In this document: positions 33,846-46,760 of the stretch, piece by piece
Numbering within the stretch: the stretch's first letter is position 1
How the letters are laid out: every line of letters starts with the position of its first letter
Origin: Porodaedalea pini
Lineage: Eukaryota; Basidiomycota; Agaricomycetes; Hymenochaetales; Hymenochaetaceae
Assembly (NCBI GenBank): GCA_002794775.1
Contig: NBAY01000026.1
Coordinates: forward strand, 491,498-555,497
Reading direction: 5' to 3'
DNA: 64,000 nt
The notes under the pieces: model-generated
Databases searched by the model: none
What the model was told of the DNA's origin: nothing
What the model saw: only the letters and a program-made list of their open reading frames with translations
Made by a program: the position numbers and the translations under genes

Positions 33846-34741
33846 GTTTGTGGGGAATTGAAATTAAGGATGAAGAAACTATCTGCAGTTTCAATAGAGC
33901 CAATGCATCACAAACGTAAAAGAACGATTGGCCCTTCGAAATTCATGAAGGCTTGAAGATTAATGAAACGAGGTCATCTGCAGTGGGTTACTACGGCGTG
34001 GTTATCTTTAATGACCGCAAAGCACCGAGTTTCAGATACTTTATAAGATGATACTTCTGTTAAGAATTTCTTCTCATCCAACTGGTTTGATGAAGTACCT
34101 CTGCTGCTTGAGATATGCATTTGATGAGAACAAGACGTAGACAGCGCAGGGGCTGGCAGACATGAATTCAATGAAATAAGGTTCTGTGCTACAATGGGCA
34201 TGTGAACTGATTTCTATATACATGTATATATAAATAATCAATAGCATCCGTTGCTCGGGCGCCCGCCACAAACTTTGTCTTGTTCAATGTTGCATGTCCA
34301 TCTTCATTTCTGGTCTCATGCGCTGGCTGCTGAGAAGTTGCTTTACCTTCTCGCTCTCTGCTACGTGAATCTCGAACTGAAGGCCGTTGAGGATCACTGG
34401 AGAAAAGGAAGTTGACCAGCTATTCTCAATCTGGGATTCTCCAAAGCCGAACTTGGAAGCGACTCTCAACCATTACGGATGGATTCCAGCAAGATATCGT
34501 GCTCAGGCTGACACAGTATGCAAGAAGACAGATTGGGAAGGTGCCGGCAACTCTGGAGAGCGTCGTCAAGAGTTTTCCGTCAGTAATGTGAGCACTTACG
34601 TCGGGGTAAAGCGACGTCCATTTCTGGTTCTGCATCACAGACTGTCCCGAAAGACTGGAGCCTGATAGGGGGTGACCTGGCATACATAAGATCAGGCCAA
34701 GTGTCAACTCCGAGCTGGTCGAAAGCGCAAGACGAGCCGCC
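33846..34741. other. intergenic upstream of alcohol dehydrogenase
   Basis: No gene recognised. No convincing TATA box directly upstream of the ADH start. Confidence 0.35.
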
Positions 34742-36254
34742 ATGTCTGAAGTCACGATAAATACAATTCCGCAAGTCCAGCGCGCATACATCCTGCCAGA
34801 CGTCGGCGTGCCGCTCAAGTTCATTACGGATCACCCGGTCGTCGCCCCACGCGCGCTCCTCCCGGGCCAATGCCTCGTGAGGCTCACGCACTCGGGCGTC
34901 TGCCACTCAGACCTGGGGATCAAAGAGGGATGGTTTGCGAGCGGGACGCGGCAGAAGCTCGATCTCGTCGGCGGGCACGAAGGTATAGGGACGGTGGTGG
35001 CCATCGGCGCGCACACGCGCAGCGCTGCGGTCCAAATCGGCGACCGCGTTGGCGTCAAGTTTGTGGCCGACACGTGCCAGAAATGCGAGCTTTGCTTGGC
35101 GGGGGCGGAATGTTGTAAGTCAAGGTCTTGCGTTTTAATCTGGGGGTCTGACATGTGTGTAACATGTGTCAATTTAAAATCAACCTTTAGACTGTGTGGA
35201 GATGAAAAAAACCGGGGCTACTGTGGATGGCACTTTCTCCGAGTACACCGTTGCGTACGTGGACCATGTTACGCCCATCCCTGACACTTTAGACAGCGCG
35301 GACGCAGCTGCAATCATGTGTGCGGTCAGTAGGCGGCGTGTATCTGTGCTTCCATTCTGCGGTACGGAGAGCCAGGCACTCATTGCACATTTGACGTCAC
35401 TTCAGGGATTTACGGTGTACAGCGCTCTAAGGCAGAGCGACGCACATGTCGGCAATTGGGTCGTTATTCCTGGAGCAGGAGGCGGCCTGGGCCATCTCGG
35501 TAAGCAATTTTTTTTTCCAAATCTGACGGGCGAACCAGGAGTCTCAAAACTGAACGCCATCAAACCATGCAGGTGTTCAATATGCAGTGGCTATGGGACT
35601 GCGTGTTGTCGCGATCGACACAGGCGAAGATAAGCGTAGGCTCGTCCTCGAGCTAGGTGCTGAGAAATGGATCGACTTCAAAGAGACTCGCGATCTCGCC
35701 TCCGATATTATTGCCGCAACGGAAGGTGGTGCGCACGCAGCTATCATAATTGCAGGAAATAGTGCCGTCTACAATCAGGCAGTGGGATATCTTCGTCCCA
35801 GGGGGTGCCTCGTAGCGGTCGGACTGCCTCGTGACGGAGTGCTGTCCATTCCAATCTTGCTGCTTTCAGCTAGGGTAGGTCGCTGCCCTATCGTGTGCTT
35901 GGACAACTAAGGTACATGTTGATACACAGGGGCTCACGATCCGCGGCGTCTTCGTCGGGTGTGTATCGACTCTTCTACTCGCTCAGCAGACTCTGAACTG
36001 ACTACTTGCTCGTCTCCGCACCGCAGAAACCGTCAAGTCGCTATAGAGGCTGTCAAGCTTGCAGCGTCGGGGAAAGTGAGGTGTCGGTACACCCTCCGAG
36101 GTCTTTCGGAGCTTGAGCAGTGCGTACCATCTTGCTAGAAAAAAATCTGACGGCATTGACCGGTCCGTATGCATCTGCGTATTACCGCAGGGTGTACGAG
36201 GAGTTGGAGGAAGGCAAGATCGTCGGCCGAGTTGTTCTCGATATTTCTAAGTGA
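34742..36254 (+). CDS. zinc-dependent alcohol dehydrogenase (7 exons)
   Basis: Medium-chain dehydrogenase oxidising primary alcohols to aldehydes (or the reverse) with NAD(H), probably cytosolic. Exons 34742-35114, 35191-35324, 35406-35499, 35573-35874, 35930-35958, 36027-36119 and 36191-36254 give 362 aa in frame. The catalytic zinc site is visible as SGVCHSDLG (Cys near 53) and GGHEGIG. A structural zinc lobe follows with CQKCELCLAGAEC. The cofactor fold shows VVIPGAGGGLGHLGVQYA and, after a strand, AIDTGEDKR, where Asp favours NAD over NADP. Length and motif order fit the yeast Adh1/propanol-preferring type. All introns are 50-80 nt GT-AG. It follows an AKR pseudogene of related redox role. 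Confidence 0.93.
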
Positions 36255-37513
36255 AACATAGAGAAGCTGTGTCGGTGTTTCTCGCGTGAAATATATTATC
36301 ATGTGGAGCAGAAGTAGCACAGCACTGGAGAAGTGAGTTTCTTTTCTCATTTGTTTACGCTTCTCCTTCTCATTAGCGTTTTTTATTGGATGTCAGGGTG
36401 AATTATACTTCATCACGTTTTATGTGATCTGTGAACTATGCGTATATGAGCGAAGAAATCTGAATGCTCCGTGGTCCAAGGTGCGATCTACGCCGGGTAT
36501 TTCTCAAGCAAGGGTTCTCTGCGTTTTCTGAGCGACACATCGCATGTCTTCCGCTCTGACCAATCTCAAGGATAGAAGACAGTCCGCCACTTCTCGCCTT
36601 CTTGAGAATTCTTATTCGTGCCGGATCCGGTTTTGAGGTCTCTTCTTCTCTGCAATTATGCGCTCATATGTGTCAGCGAGTTGCTTGCTTGGATGAGAGA
36701 GAGCTTGGGCGATTGCAGTCTAACTCCTTCGTGCGGAGCTTGAAGGGCGAATTGCAGCTTGAGGCCTAGTTCGATCTCCATACCAGAAGTGGTGTAAAAC
36801 GTCCGCGATGCTTTGTAAAGTCTTACTAGATACGCTCTGCGAAGTCCTTCTGACCCGAATGCGACCATTCCTTTGACTCCATTTGTCGCACTCGGCCGCG
36901 CAAACCCACCGTGCAAACCTACCGCAAGAGCGACATGTCGGCAATGCAGGATCCTCAAGACGTGCACGTATGTTTACACACTGCCGATTAGACTTTTGAG
37001 TCAAGTTTAAGCCTAACAGTGTGCACAGCATCCCGGTCAATGGGTGTGATTTGCTACGTCTACGGTAGGCTCGCCACAGGCGTGCAGAACATTCTACATA
37101 CCTGAGACGCCGCTGCGTTCTTTTCATGATACAGGATGGGGCCAAGTACGCCGCACCGTGGAAATTACCAAATACGCTTCCAAGTTCTCTGCACTGAACA
37201 TCCTGCATCGCGCCGTCTGATCGCCCTTTCTTTATTCGTGCTTTCCCATGCTCATACCGTCAAAACACGCCTTTCATAAAAATGGAACTCGCTCTGCGTC
37301 TTCCTCCGCAGAAGCTCCTGGCGCTGACGGCTTCGTGCAGGGCCAGATCCACCCGAAAAACGCTTAGCTGATTGGTGCGCACGAGCTTATAAGAACGAGC
37401 ATGTTCGCCGCCCATCCAATTTTTGACGCTTCCGCTCCTCAACCCCATTCCCCAAATCTACCTGTATCTCTCGTCGGTCCTTTGAAACGCATTGTATCCA
37501 TACTGTCATCACC
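36255..37513. other. intergenic, no supported gene
   Basis: About 1.26 kb. Minus-strand frames at 36656-37208 are open but show no family features. A TTATAAG near 37387 could serve the next gene. Confidence 0.4.
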
Positions 37514-39219
37514 ATGAAGCGCTCTGGGTCTCAATCATCTACCTCCTCGCACTCCGCGACGTGGACGGAGAAGAACGAGTTTCCTTCGTATGAAGACCTG
37601 TTCTATCGACCGCCGATGCCAGAGACTCCCGGCTATGCACCAAAAATTATGAACGGCCTGGTCTGTGAGGACGAGAACGAAGGGCCCATTCGTGCTCTCC
37701 TTGACGAGATGCGTGACTGGTATGAAGAGCAGTCTGAAGAAGCCGAGAGCAGGCTTCACAAGGTGCTATACGTCTTGCTTATTTTTCATGCGCGTTTCAC
37801 TTACTAGCTATATACAGCCATTGCCTCCTCCACCAGCGGAGGAGTCTGATGAGGAGGATGCGATACGGAAACCGTTTGGAGCTGCCCGTGCATTGCGGAG
37901 GGTCGTGGAGTCGGATGAGCAGTTCCTGACTACACCTTCGACGCCACCCTTACGCTTGAAAACGTCTGTTTCATCCACACCGTCAACTTTGTCTCCGGGG
38001 CCAAAGACTCCTACCACATACTCCGTTCCGCGCAGGCCATTTGCAGACGTTCCTCAATCGCCGCTTTCAGAGGCATTTGTCGACTCACCTTGCTCAACTC
38101 CCCCTCTTCGGTCTTCTATACGCGTCCGTTCGTCCTCGCTACCGTTATGCCCACCAAATTTGAAAGCCGTGCGTTCTGAGACGAACCTTCGCCGGCCACC
38201 GCCTTTGAAGCCGTCTTTGAAATCACTGGGCACGGTGCAGGATCACGTCCTTCTTCACCCGGGCTTCAATAAATCTTTCTCGGCTCCGAGCACGCCGACG
38301 GCCGCAGAGTTCATGCAGGCGAAGTCGGACAGACAGCCTCACACGCTTCACGTGCACCATTCGCCGTACAGTACCGCAACGAGCCAGTTGACGCCCGGGG
38401 ATTCGCAGCTGCGCACCGCTACCGCTACTCATTCGCGCTGGTCCTTATCGACGGCCGCGCAGGACGACAATCCGCCTCCGAGCCCGCTCCTGACTTCGCA
38501 GCCCAACGCCTCGCGGAAGGGTCTTCCTCGCTCGCCGTCGCGCTTGGGCCTCGGACTGAGCTTCGCGAAGTTTGACCTCATGAAGCTCGTGCGGTTTCCG
38601 TCGCGCGCGGGGAAGAAGCGGCTCATAATTAAGGGAGTGCAATCGGGCGAAGAACACGTCATCCAGAGCGTCAGAAACTGGTGCGAGGTGAGTTCCGATG
38701 GCAGTCTTCCTTCGAACGTGCTTCGGAGGGACGGACCTCCACCAAAAAAATTTTCTTCCGCCCCTCCTTAGTTTCGGGCTGTCCTTAATGAAATCCTTTT
38801 TTTAGGTATATGGTGCCGTTGACCGTCTGTCGCGGAAGGCGAGCGGAGAGATTCACGTTCATTTCCGCAATCGTGCCGTCGCTGATAGGGTAAGCTTGTT
38901 CCAAAGTTTACTGTTGTTGCCTTCGCAACAACCCCTTCGTTCTTCGAAGTTCTGCTTGGACTGACTTATCCTCCGTCTTTTCCGCTGTTTTCCTTTTCGC
39001 ATCATTCGAAATTCGGATCCCCCCCCCCCCCCCGAATTCATTGGTATTCGGTGCCATTCTCACCGCGCCGCGCCGCATCGTATCGCGCTCGTGCCCGATC
39101 AACCCCCATCGTTCACGTGTCTGGCACTGCTGCAGGTGTGCCGCACTCACACGGACGTAATGATCGTTGGCGCCGGCATCGTGTCTCTATCGTATGCCAG
39201 CACGACCAAGCAGAAGTAA
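37514..39219 (+). CDS. Pro/Ser-rich protein with C-terminal RRM-like domain
   Basis: Exons 37514-37762, 37818-38687, 38806-38889 and 39136-39219 give 428 aa in frame. The N-terminus is acidic (NEFPSYEDLFYRPPMPETPGY), followed by about 220 residues of low-complexity Pro/Ser/Thr with repeated TPP/SPL motifs. The last about 90 residues form a beta-alpha-beta pattern like an RNP domain. KKRLIIKGVQSGEEHVIQSV starts it, NWCEVYGAVDRLSRK follows, and EIHVHFRNRAVADRV closes that part; it ends with MIVGAGIVSLSYAS. The RNP1/RNP2 aromatic residues are mostly absent, so RNA binding is uncertain. Intron 3 is 246 nt, far longer than its neighbours, and holds a poly-C hairpin. No orthologue with known function is recalled. 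Confidence 0.8.
39006..39040. repeat. poly-C tract (15 C) between short inverted arms in intron 3
   Basis: Fifteen consecutive C residues (39019-39033) stand between AAATTCGGAT and CCGAATTC, which can pair over about 7 bp. The junctions also make GGATCC and GAATTC. It is inside the longest intron of the RRM-like gene. Confidence 0.75.
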
Positions 39220-40778
39220 CACTGTCTCTCGTCGAAGCCAGAACTTGGGAGTCGAGTTTCACTGCCTCATCGATACCCTCGAGCTTCCGCTTTCCAACCT
39301 TCAGTTCCACCACCGGACATGCAGTCGCCACGTTCCGTTTACGCCCAAACCTTGCCCGCCTCCGCCCTATTTCCGTTCAATCTTTACACACACTCGTCCT
39401 GAGCGTCTTTAAATTTGACGTTATTCTATTTTACGTCAAAAGTCCCGCCCTTCTTGTTCTAGTGCAGTCTCTTCTCCGCCCCCTCGACTCCGAAGTATTC
39501 CCCCTGATGCTGTTTATTCAACTCACGTTCCTTCATCTTTCCTTGCACAGGCATCTCCATCATCTCACCTTCCTTCATCTTGACGCCTTCTTTGGTTAGG
39601 CCGTTCGCCGACCTAGGTGTACGCCGAGTCGATCTTTACTCTTCTTCTCTTCTCTTCTTCTCCGGTTCTCTCTCGACCTCTCTCCGATCAATTTATCTTG
39701 GGGCTTTCCGTTCTACCTCTCTATCTTCACATCTTGCCAACACTCCTTCCATATCCTTCTCCTTTGTTCTCTTTTCGTAAGGTGAGCCCAATGCTCTTAG
39801 CCGCCGCCGTTCGAGACGTGCGGGCGCTGCACTGCGCTGTTTCTTAGACTTTCCTTCCTTCCTTCCTTCCTAACCCTTGCCTCTTTACACACCGCGTGCC
39901 CAGGCGCCAGCCACTGCTGGCGCCTACGCATGGACCCGACCTAACTGTCGTGCGTGGAGCGCTGGGCGATCCGAACAATGACAAAAAAAACGAACTAGGG
40001 ATGTGAAAAAGCAATCCTGATGTATACATACATACGTATAGCGAGCAAAAATGTAGTAGCAAAGTATCGAAAAGCTCTGTATAATCGTCCCCCCTTCCCA
40101 TTAGAATCAATCACAGCGCCTTTTTTTTTTCTTTTTGACAGTACTAGTCCTTCTCCCCTCTGTACGTGTGTATTGCATTAGAAGAATGAATGAAGCGATT
40201 TCATTTGACCTAAACGGGCGTAGACAATGAGAGAGCTTTGGTTCGACGCCTTGCCGTGCTTGGGTTTTGGACTTCATCGATCGCGGGCTTGAGTCCAAGA
40301 GGGTACCGATTGAGTAAGATGACTACTATAGTACAACCTCTAATCGGCGTTGCAGTTTAATATTGCGCTACGTATAGAGCTAAGCTCCCCAGCGAAGGCA
40401 GCGATTAGTCCATCAATGCTGCCAGTCGAGAAATGTACATCCAACCCGGCTTCGTGAAAATCGTAACCGAAGGATCGTAGAACCCCCTCGTCGTCAGAGC
40501 GAATGGAGAAGAGACGATATCCATAATACAAGGTTCGCGGATAGCAAAGTTGCAGGGAAGAGGGGAGGAGGGGGGTAGGGAAGGGAAGGAAGGGGAAAGA
40601 ACATGCGTACACGGCGCTTCACACGATCCAAGGTGCAAAACCGGAAGTGGAGGCAGGTTCCGAGCCGACGGACTGTTCGACGCGAAGTACAAACCTCGGG
40701 GCGTATGGCATGCCTTGCGGGCAGTGAAGGCAGGAAGGGGGGCGTTAAGGGATCCAGGCGCGCTGTTTATGGCATTAT
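39220..40778. other. intergenic, pyrimidine-rich, no supported gene
   Basis: The first 700 bp are strongly CT-rich on the plus strand with a TTCC microsatellite near 39850 and a poly-T near 40116. Long frames on either strand are products of this bias. It contains 3' ends of two convergent genes. Confidence 0.45.
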
Positions 40779-43197
40779 TCAGGACTCAGGACGCGAAGAC
40801 GGCGGTAGCCGATAGTGGTCGTGGTACAGATCGTGTCCATGGCTGCCTTGGGGCCTCGCCCGGCGCTCAAGGTTTGGCATTTCAATGGCCTCGTCGGGCC
40901 TTGACGGATGTGAATGCACCCGCTCTCGCGGACTCTCTCTATTTCTCTCCCCATCCCATTCTCCGCCCCATTCTTCGTCCCTGCTCCCGTCGTCCTCATT
41001 TTCCGGCACGGGCTCGCGTGATAAGGGGGGATGCGGGTGCGGGGACAGTGGTGAGGGCTGGTGGAACGTCGGTGACAGCGAGTCCGGAGTGCCAGGTGAG
41101 AGCGGCGAGAGGAGCTGCGGACTATGCTCGACGGATGGCAGGAGGCCCACGCTCGACTCCACTACTATCACAGGTGTCTGCGGCTCACCGAGCCAGCCTC
41201 TTCTTGTTGCAGCCGAAGACGCGGTGTCCACCGATGCCGCCCACGCGAGCCTTGAGTGTCCACCCTTGCCCTTGCCCTTGCCTCTGCCCGAGTCTGCTCC
41301 AGAGCCCGAGCCGGATCCCGAAGAAGACCCCGCGATGGTCCCCGTACCAGACGACGACCCCGGGTCAGTCGTCGAAACCGTCCGGCCACTGTGCCCCGAG
41401 CGCGCCGTGAGCCCCGACCGCGTGCTACGCGACTGCAGCTCGTACAGTTCGTCCGAATCCTCGCCGCCGCAGTCATAGCTGTAGTAGTTTTCGCTCCCAC
41501 CACGTGCGCGGCTGCTCCCCGCGCTCTCGTGGTCGAGGTCCGCAGTGAGGTTCCCAAAGATGCGCGAGGTGAAGATGAGGTTTGTGTCTGTCAGCGTCTG
41601 CGCCGCCAACGCACGAGCGCCGCCCGAGCTTCGACGATTGTGCTGGACCGATTCCTCGCGCAGGTTGAGCAGCAGCCGCGAGATCATCGTCACAGAGATA
41701 CTACATGCAGAGACATGAGCATGATATGAAAGCTCCATTGCTATAAGCTGATAAAATATCTCACACATTTGCGAGAATAGAGTTAGTACCCGTTGCTGAG
41801 GCAAAGAACGAGTTTTCGAGTTTCTGCAGGCGATGAACGCAAGTTAGGCAGATAAAGAATAGCTAACCGAAACACGTACTGTTGATAAAATGTAGTTCAC
41901 AGCATTGACGACAGACATAACACTGGCAGACTTCAGAAAAAAACTCGATCTAAACCTCGCAAGGTAGTAATATTCACTCACAGAAAATACAAACTACCTG
42001 TAAAGAAATCGACAGTGGTAAGTATTCCACGTCTCAAAGGAAGAAGAGTGACAGAGACAAGACGGTGAGGTATCATGATCGACGTTCGATCTCTACCATC
42101 CACTTGTGGAAGCAGCAGAAGGTACGCACCATCTCGCATCAAAAGCATGGTCAGGTCGGATTGCATATGCAATCTAGACTGAGCCTTCATGAACCGGTAA
42201 GTGCGCGCTATGGTAAGACTGAAGACGACGAGGTCGAATACGAATGTCATGATCCAGGCGAACTTTAAACCTACGTCGTGCTCATTATCAAGCTCGCTCA
42301 CAGACTGAAGATGCCTAGGGACCTACCATCATCACTTATGCAACAAAGGAGTAGTAGGTAAGAAAGCTAAAGTCGTCTTAATTGTAAAGGGAGAGATGAA
42401 GGGCGTACTGGATCAACATTGGGACACAGACAACAATAGGCCGGAAATTGAAGAGCTCGCCTTCTACGGAACTGGCCGACCACTTGACGATGTATACAAA
42501 ATGAGAGACTCGTCAATAACAAGACATAATCCTCTCCAAATTCACGTACAGCGCTTATTGCCACGGAAGCAGCGCCGAATGAACCAGTAACAATAAGGAC
42601 CCATAATGCCCTACTATAGAGAGCATACGTGCGTAAAATTAAGATGACTGTATACGATATATGTCAGCAAGTAAAAATATTTAGACCCATCGAATAGAGA
42701 AATTTGACGACAGAAACGACGTACTTGCTGAAACAACATTGCTGATCAAGCTCAGAGCACCGACAAAAGGAGCGAATCTTCTGCATCTTCAAGCATGATA
42801 GTCAGCCTGTCTACAGTCTTTCGAGAGCCGATATATATCTTACTGCTGCAAACAGATAAGTTGAGCCAAGCTCTCTACCCAGAAAAAGACAGAATGGCGA
42901 AACGTGAGCTTACAACTATATCCCACGGAGGATTGAATAGACCCAGCAGTATTGGTATATATCCGAAAAATGGTATATATCGATTGAGGAGGAAAAGGAA
43001 AGATGCACCGGTGAAACGAGTGCACCAGACTCGTCGAACCTCGAGTGGAAATGTGATCGCGTGATCAAAATACAAAAGAGCTGTGGAAAAAAATCGGGGA
43101 TGAATTTCTCCTGCGAGCAAAAGCTGGGCGAAGAGATAGTATACACCCACTAATCGACGCAAGGACGTAGTATTTGACGAAAAAACTGGATTGCCAT
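40779..43197 (-). CDS. DUF6533-like seven-helix membrane protein
   Basis: Basidiomycete-specific integral membrane protein of unknown role. It begins at an ATG at 43197, with VKYYVLASI then, after a 68-nt intron, TLLYFDHAITFPLEVRRVWCTRFTGASFLFLLNRYIPFFGYIPILL, the DUF6533 signature. Later exons give LRTYALYSRALWVLIVTGSFGAASVAISA (about 42640-42540), VGLKFAWIMTFVFDLVVFSLTIARTYRFM (about 42270-42170) and a final exon from about 41710. The final exon has the conserved SRLLLNLRE followed by a 290-residue Ser/Gly/Pro-rich cytosolic tail (GSGSGSGADSGRGKGKGKGG). ATG and signature are out of phase by one base in a run of six T. The tail is unusually long for the family. Exon borders in the middle are approximate. 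Confidence 0.7.
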
Positions 43198-43245
43198 TGG
43201 CAGGACGACGAGCCGAAAGAGAAAGAGCCGATCAGTCAATAGCTG

Positions 43246-43683
43246 TCAGACAAGCGTTTCGATGACACGCAGCTTTGCATCGCCAAAACGAGTTAAATGG
43301 ACTAACATGTTCGTGATCGTGTCGAAGACAAAGTTGTCTCGAGTGACGAGTCCGACGCCGTGCTCGCTGTGCGCACGAGCGGCGTGCAGAGCGAGACCGG
43401 CGCCGTCAAGGACGACGCCGGTGTCAATCATGATGGTCTTGCATGAGTGAGTTGCAGGCCCTGGGAGGCGAACAAAATAACGACAAGCATTTACTACGCC
43501 CGTGGAACTTTTCGAAGAGATGCCCCTACGCAAGCTCCACGTGACAGCCACGTTGTCTCGCCACGAGGACTTAGCGAGCTGAGGTACGATCTCGCGATCG
43601 ACAGATTCTGTCAATGTTGCTGATGCGTCCCTGATGGCACTAGATTCCGTTTTACTTGGAATTTGGAAATACCTGAAAACCAC
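43246..43683 (-). CDS. hypothetical ORF upstream of the DUF6533-like gene
   Basis: A 145-codon frame. The segment at about 43290-43440 is GC-rich with plausible codon bias (GVVLDGAGLALHAARAHSEHGVGLVTRDNFVFD). I do not recognise it. It may be one exon of a longer or decayed gene, or chance. Confidence 0.2.
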   Translation of the reverse strand: MVFRYFQIPSKTESSAIRDASATLTESVDREIVPQLAKSSWRDNVAVTWSLRRGISSKSSTGVVNACRYFVRLPGPATHSCKTIMIDTGVVLDGAGLALHAARAHSEHGVGLVTRDNFVFDTITNMLVHLTRFGDAKLRVIETLV

Positions 43684-46600
43684 CTACCGCGGAGACAGGA
43701 TCTGATACCTTTGTAGCTGTGCTAGAATCTCCATTATAATTTATAGAAATTTATCGATGGAAAATATTCACTCCGTCTCGTCTCGGACTCGGACGCTCCT
43801 CGGAGATCTCTTCATTGGCTATCACCTGTAATACTTTGACGTGCCTGTCTGGTCGTACCTGACCTCGTCCTCGCCCCTTTTATTCTGAGAACCTTTGTGT
43901 CCATTTGGTAGCTCCCTTGAGAACGGCTCAGCCGTACTGTAGAGAGATTGCGGCTACAGACGCAGAGAGTACGTTATCATTCACAATGATCAGCACTTCC
44001 ACAAAGGTCAAAAGGTCGTTCCCTAGTTTTACTACTGCAGATGTCGAAAGAACAGATACGGTTTGTGACCGCCGCCCATGCTTAATTGGATCTTAAAATA
44101 TTCCCAAGTAGCAGGCTTTTGTGTTGATGGAGTATTTTCGGATGCGGAGCGCGCAGCCTTGCAGGCATTCATTTACACGGAGCCTGAGAAATCGGGAGTT
44201 TCAGCCATGCATCACCAAGAACGGCCACCGGCTCAGAGCGTATTACTTCTTTGACTGACGTCCAATGAAGTGATGGGGTCGACTTCCGAGCTCTATTGCC
44301 ACACAGATGTTCTCGGCTAATGACAGCATCTCGCAATTTTCATCCATTTCTCTTGATAAGCGCTACTATTCCTCTTCACCGCGACTGGATTCGGAATGAC
44401 TTCCAGAACGCTACTCGTCCATTCATGTGGCTGAGGAATATCGCCGTTTTGCGCCTTTTTATCCGCATCCGTTCACCTGCATCGCGGGTCGCTTGGAGAA
44501 GAGTCACACAAGCGGATAAAGAAGCAGGGTTTTTTTGCGGGCTTCACGATGTGTATGGCCTTTTTACATCAATAAAGTGCTTCGCTCTATATCCTATCTC
44601 TTACTTCTTTTTCGGTGATTCGGCGCCGGAGCTCACCTCTAATTGAACTACGTACGGTCAAACGTGACAGAGTACGCGATAGGCATCCGAGCAAGAAAAA
44701 AAGCTGCAAGACGGTGGCGATCTCATCGGGCATCCAGACTAACGAGGCGCCACCCGCTACGTTCCCAAGGCTTTTGTCGCAGCTTAGAATACACCCCTAG
44801 CCTCATCTTCATCTCTGATGCACCATGCAATTTATTTGGCACTCCGCCATTAGCCCGCAAGACTTTGGGTGAGCGCACGTTACCTCTTGTGTTCCATAGT
44901 AACTCACGATTGCAGCCGGTTTTCGCCAGAGTCCCGGAAGGATCCATGTTGTTGAGCGTGTACTTGTAGTCCGATAACTTCCAAATTTCCGCTAGTTTAT
45001 CCAAGGCCACCTTAATGTCGCAGCTTTCGAAACATATAGGGAAGAAAGTAATGACAAGATCCTATAAGCAAGGAGGCGCCATGAGATCCGGCGGTACGAT
45101 CATCTGCGAGATAATTTTCGATTAGCCTTTTGGTACTTCCATCATCTCGGCCCACGGAAAATCTCCATAAACCTCGGACTCGCGAATTTCAGTCTTGCAA
45201 ACTCCGACCACTCCTTCGCTTTCTCAGTACGGTCCCAGGCGGCCTACGCAGGAAGAGACTGAGAGGCTAGACCGCCAGGTGTCCACGTGGATGTTCGTCG
45301 TGTTTTAGGAAGTGCCTTCGGGTAAGACAGACCAACCGTGCAGCAGCAGATCTTCTATATCCAACTTCCATAATGAACCCCCTTAACCCAAGCTTTGACG
45401 TATTTTGCCGGACGATGGTGGCGCGCGCATGCAGGGTCGCTGTCCTGGCATCATTCTTCACCGCGAACTTGCTTGCTGCATCTCGCTCTGCACGATGTCT
45501 TCGGAGATAGACAGCGCAGTAGGCACCGGGCCTCGGAGACTACGTAACAATAGAGCCGATATTAAATGTGCGGAAGCATACAGAGCCGTAGAGCCGTCCT
45601 AGCCTAGCCTGCTTCGGCGTAGACGAGGCGCGCTGGCGGTCTGGGCGACGGTCGAGAGACACTTGTAAAGCTAAGGGTATGTATGCCTCGTCGCGTAGCG
45701 GATTTCGGAAGGAGACAGTGAGATCTTGAGGCAAACCATGAGAAATTATAGACTCCCTCGGTGCGTGCTCCCGGACATGACGTCCAAAGAAGCCGCTGGT
45801 AACCCTGTAGCGTACTGACTTCCCTTTTCCGGTTGAAATGAAAAGCGTGTACTTTCAGGTGCTAAAGAACTGCAGCGAGAGACGACAGAGCTTCAGATAT
45901 TAGAATTATTGCCATGAGAAAGATGAGACGATGGTCGGTCCGGGCTTTTTGCACGTGTGAGGCTTCTCATTTTTTTTCTTTCTCTAGAGACGGAGGCTTG
46001 AAAAGCTGAAGAATCGGAATCCGGCTCATCCGATACGGAAAACCGGTGTGGTCAGGAAAGCCTGAGGGTGAAATCGTCAGATTGGTCCGCTCGCGACGAT
46101 GCTATAGACTGACAGTTTTGATATGCACAGTAGGCTGACCGACTTTGCCAAGACCCGAGGAGATCGCATGATCAGATCCCAGACAATTTAATCACAGGTG
46201 CTAAAGTTTCATAGGGCGGAGTATGAGAGGAGCAAACCAGGTCTCTGTCAAGTTTATGGACAAAAGGTAATTGATCGTTGAGCAGTGAAGATCATCCTAG
46301 CAAGGCGTCCCCAAGATGTTGACCGGCAATGCGAACCTAATTTAGAGTACATTAGCTCGGATAATCTCGTAGAAGAGCGTTTGGAGTAATCACAAGATCA
46401 ATAACATTCGCTTGAGCAATGTATCATTTCCTACTTCGGTGGCTTTCAATGGACGGCCTAAGAAAGAAATGTGTTGTGAGATTTGTCCGCAGCCATGGCA
46501 GAACGCGACCAATTGAATCTGCCGCGACCATTAACGCCGAAGTCTGGGTTCTTATAGTCTAGTCAATTTGTGTTTCAATGGTACTTGATGTGTGACGGAA

Positions 46601-46760
46601 GATTGCAGACGTTGCAAGGGATTTGTCCGTTGGGTCCGTTAGAGCGCACTCGCAGTCTACAAGCTTTCAGCGCACATTGAAACATACTCCGAAAATACGC
46701 ACTATCGTACAGCAACCTCACAACAAATTGTGCAACATGACACAGCAGATTACCAGCACT
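43684..46760. other. 3.1-kb region without supported genes
   Basis: No frame longer than about 115 codons, no domain, no splice pattern. No terminal or long direct repeats were noticed by eye. Confidence 0.45.

Noticed and set aside
619..36254. Complete secondary-metabolite gene cluster
   Set aside because: P450s and redox enzymes are present but no terpene synthase, PKS, NRPS, transporter or pathway regulator was seen.
36656..37208. Minus-strand frame of 162 codons
   Set aside because: Arg/Ser-rich random-looking composition, no family pattern, no promoter or intron support.
40550..41478. Long plus-strand frames (286 and 197 codons) opposite the DUF6533-like tail
   Set aside because: They are antisense to a low-complexity Ser/Gly/Pro exon whose repeats open all frames; no domain and no splice logic.
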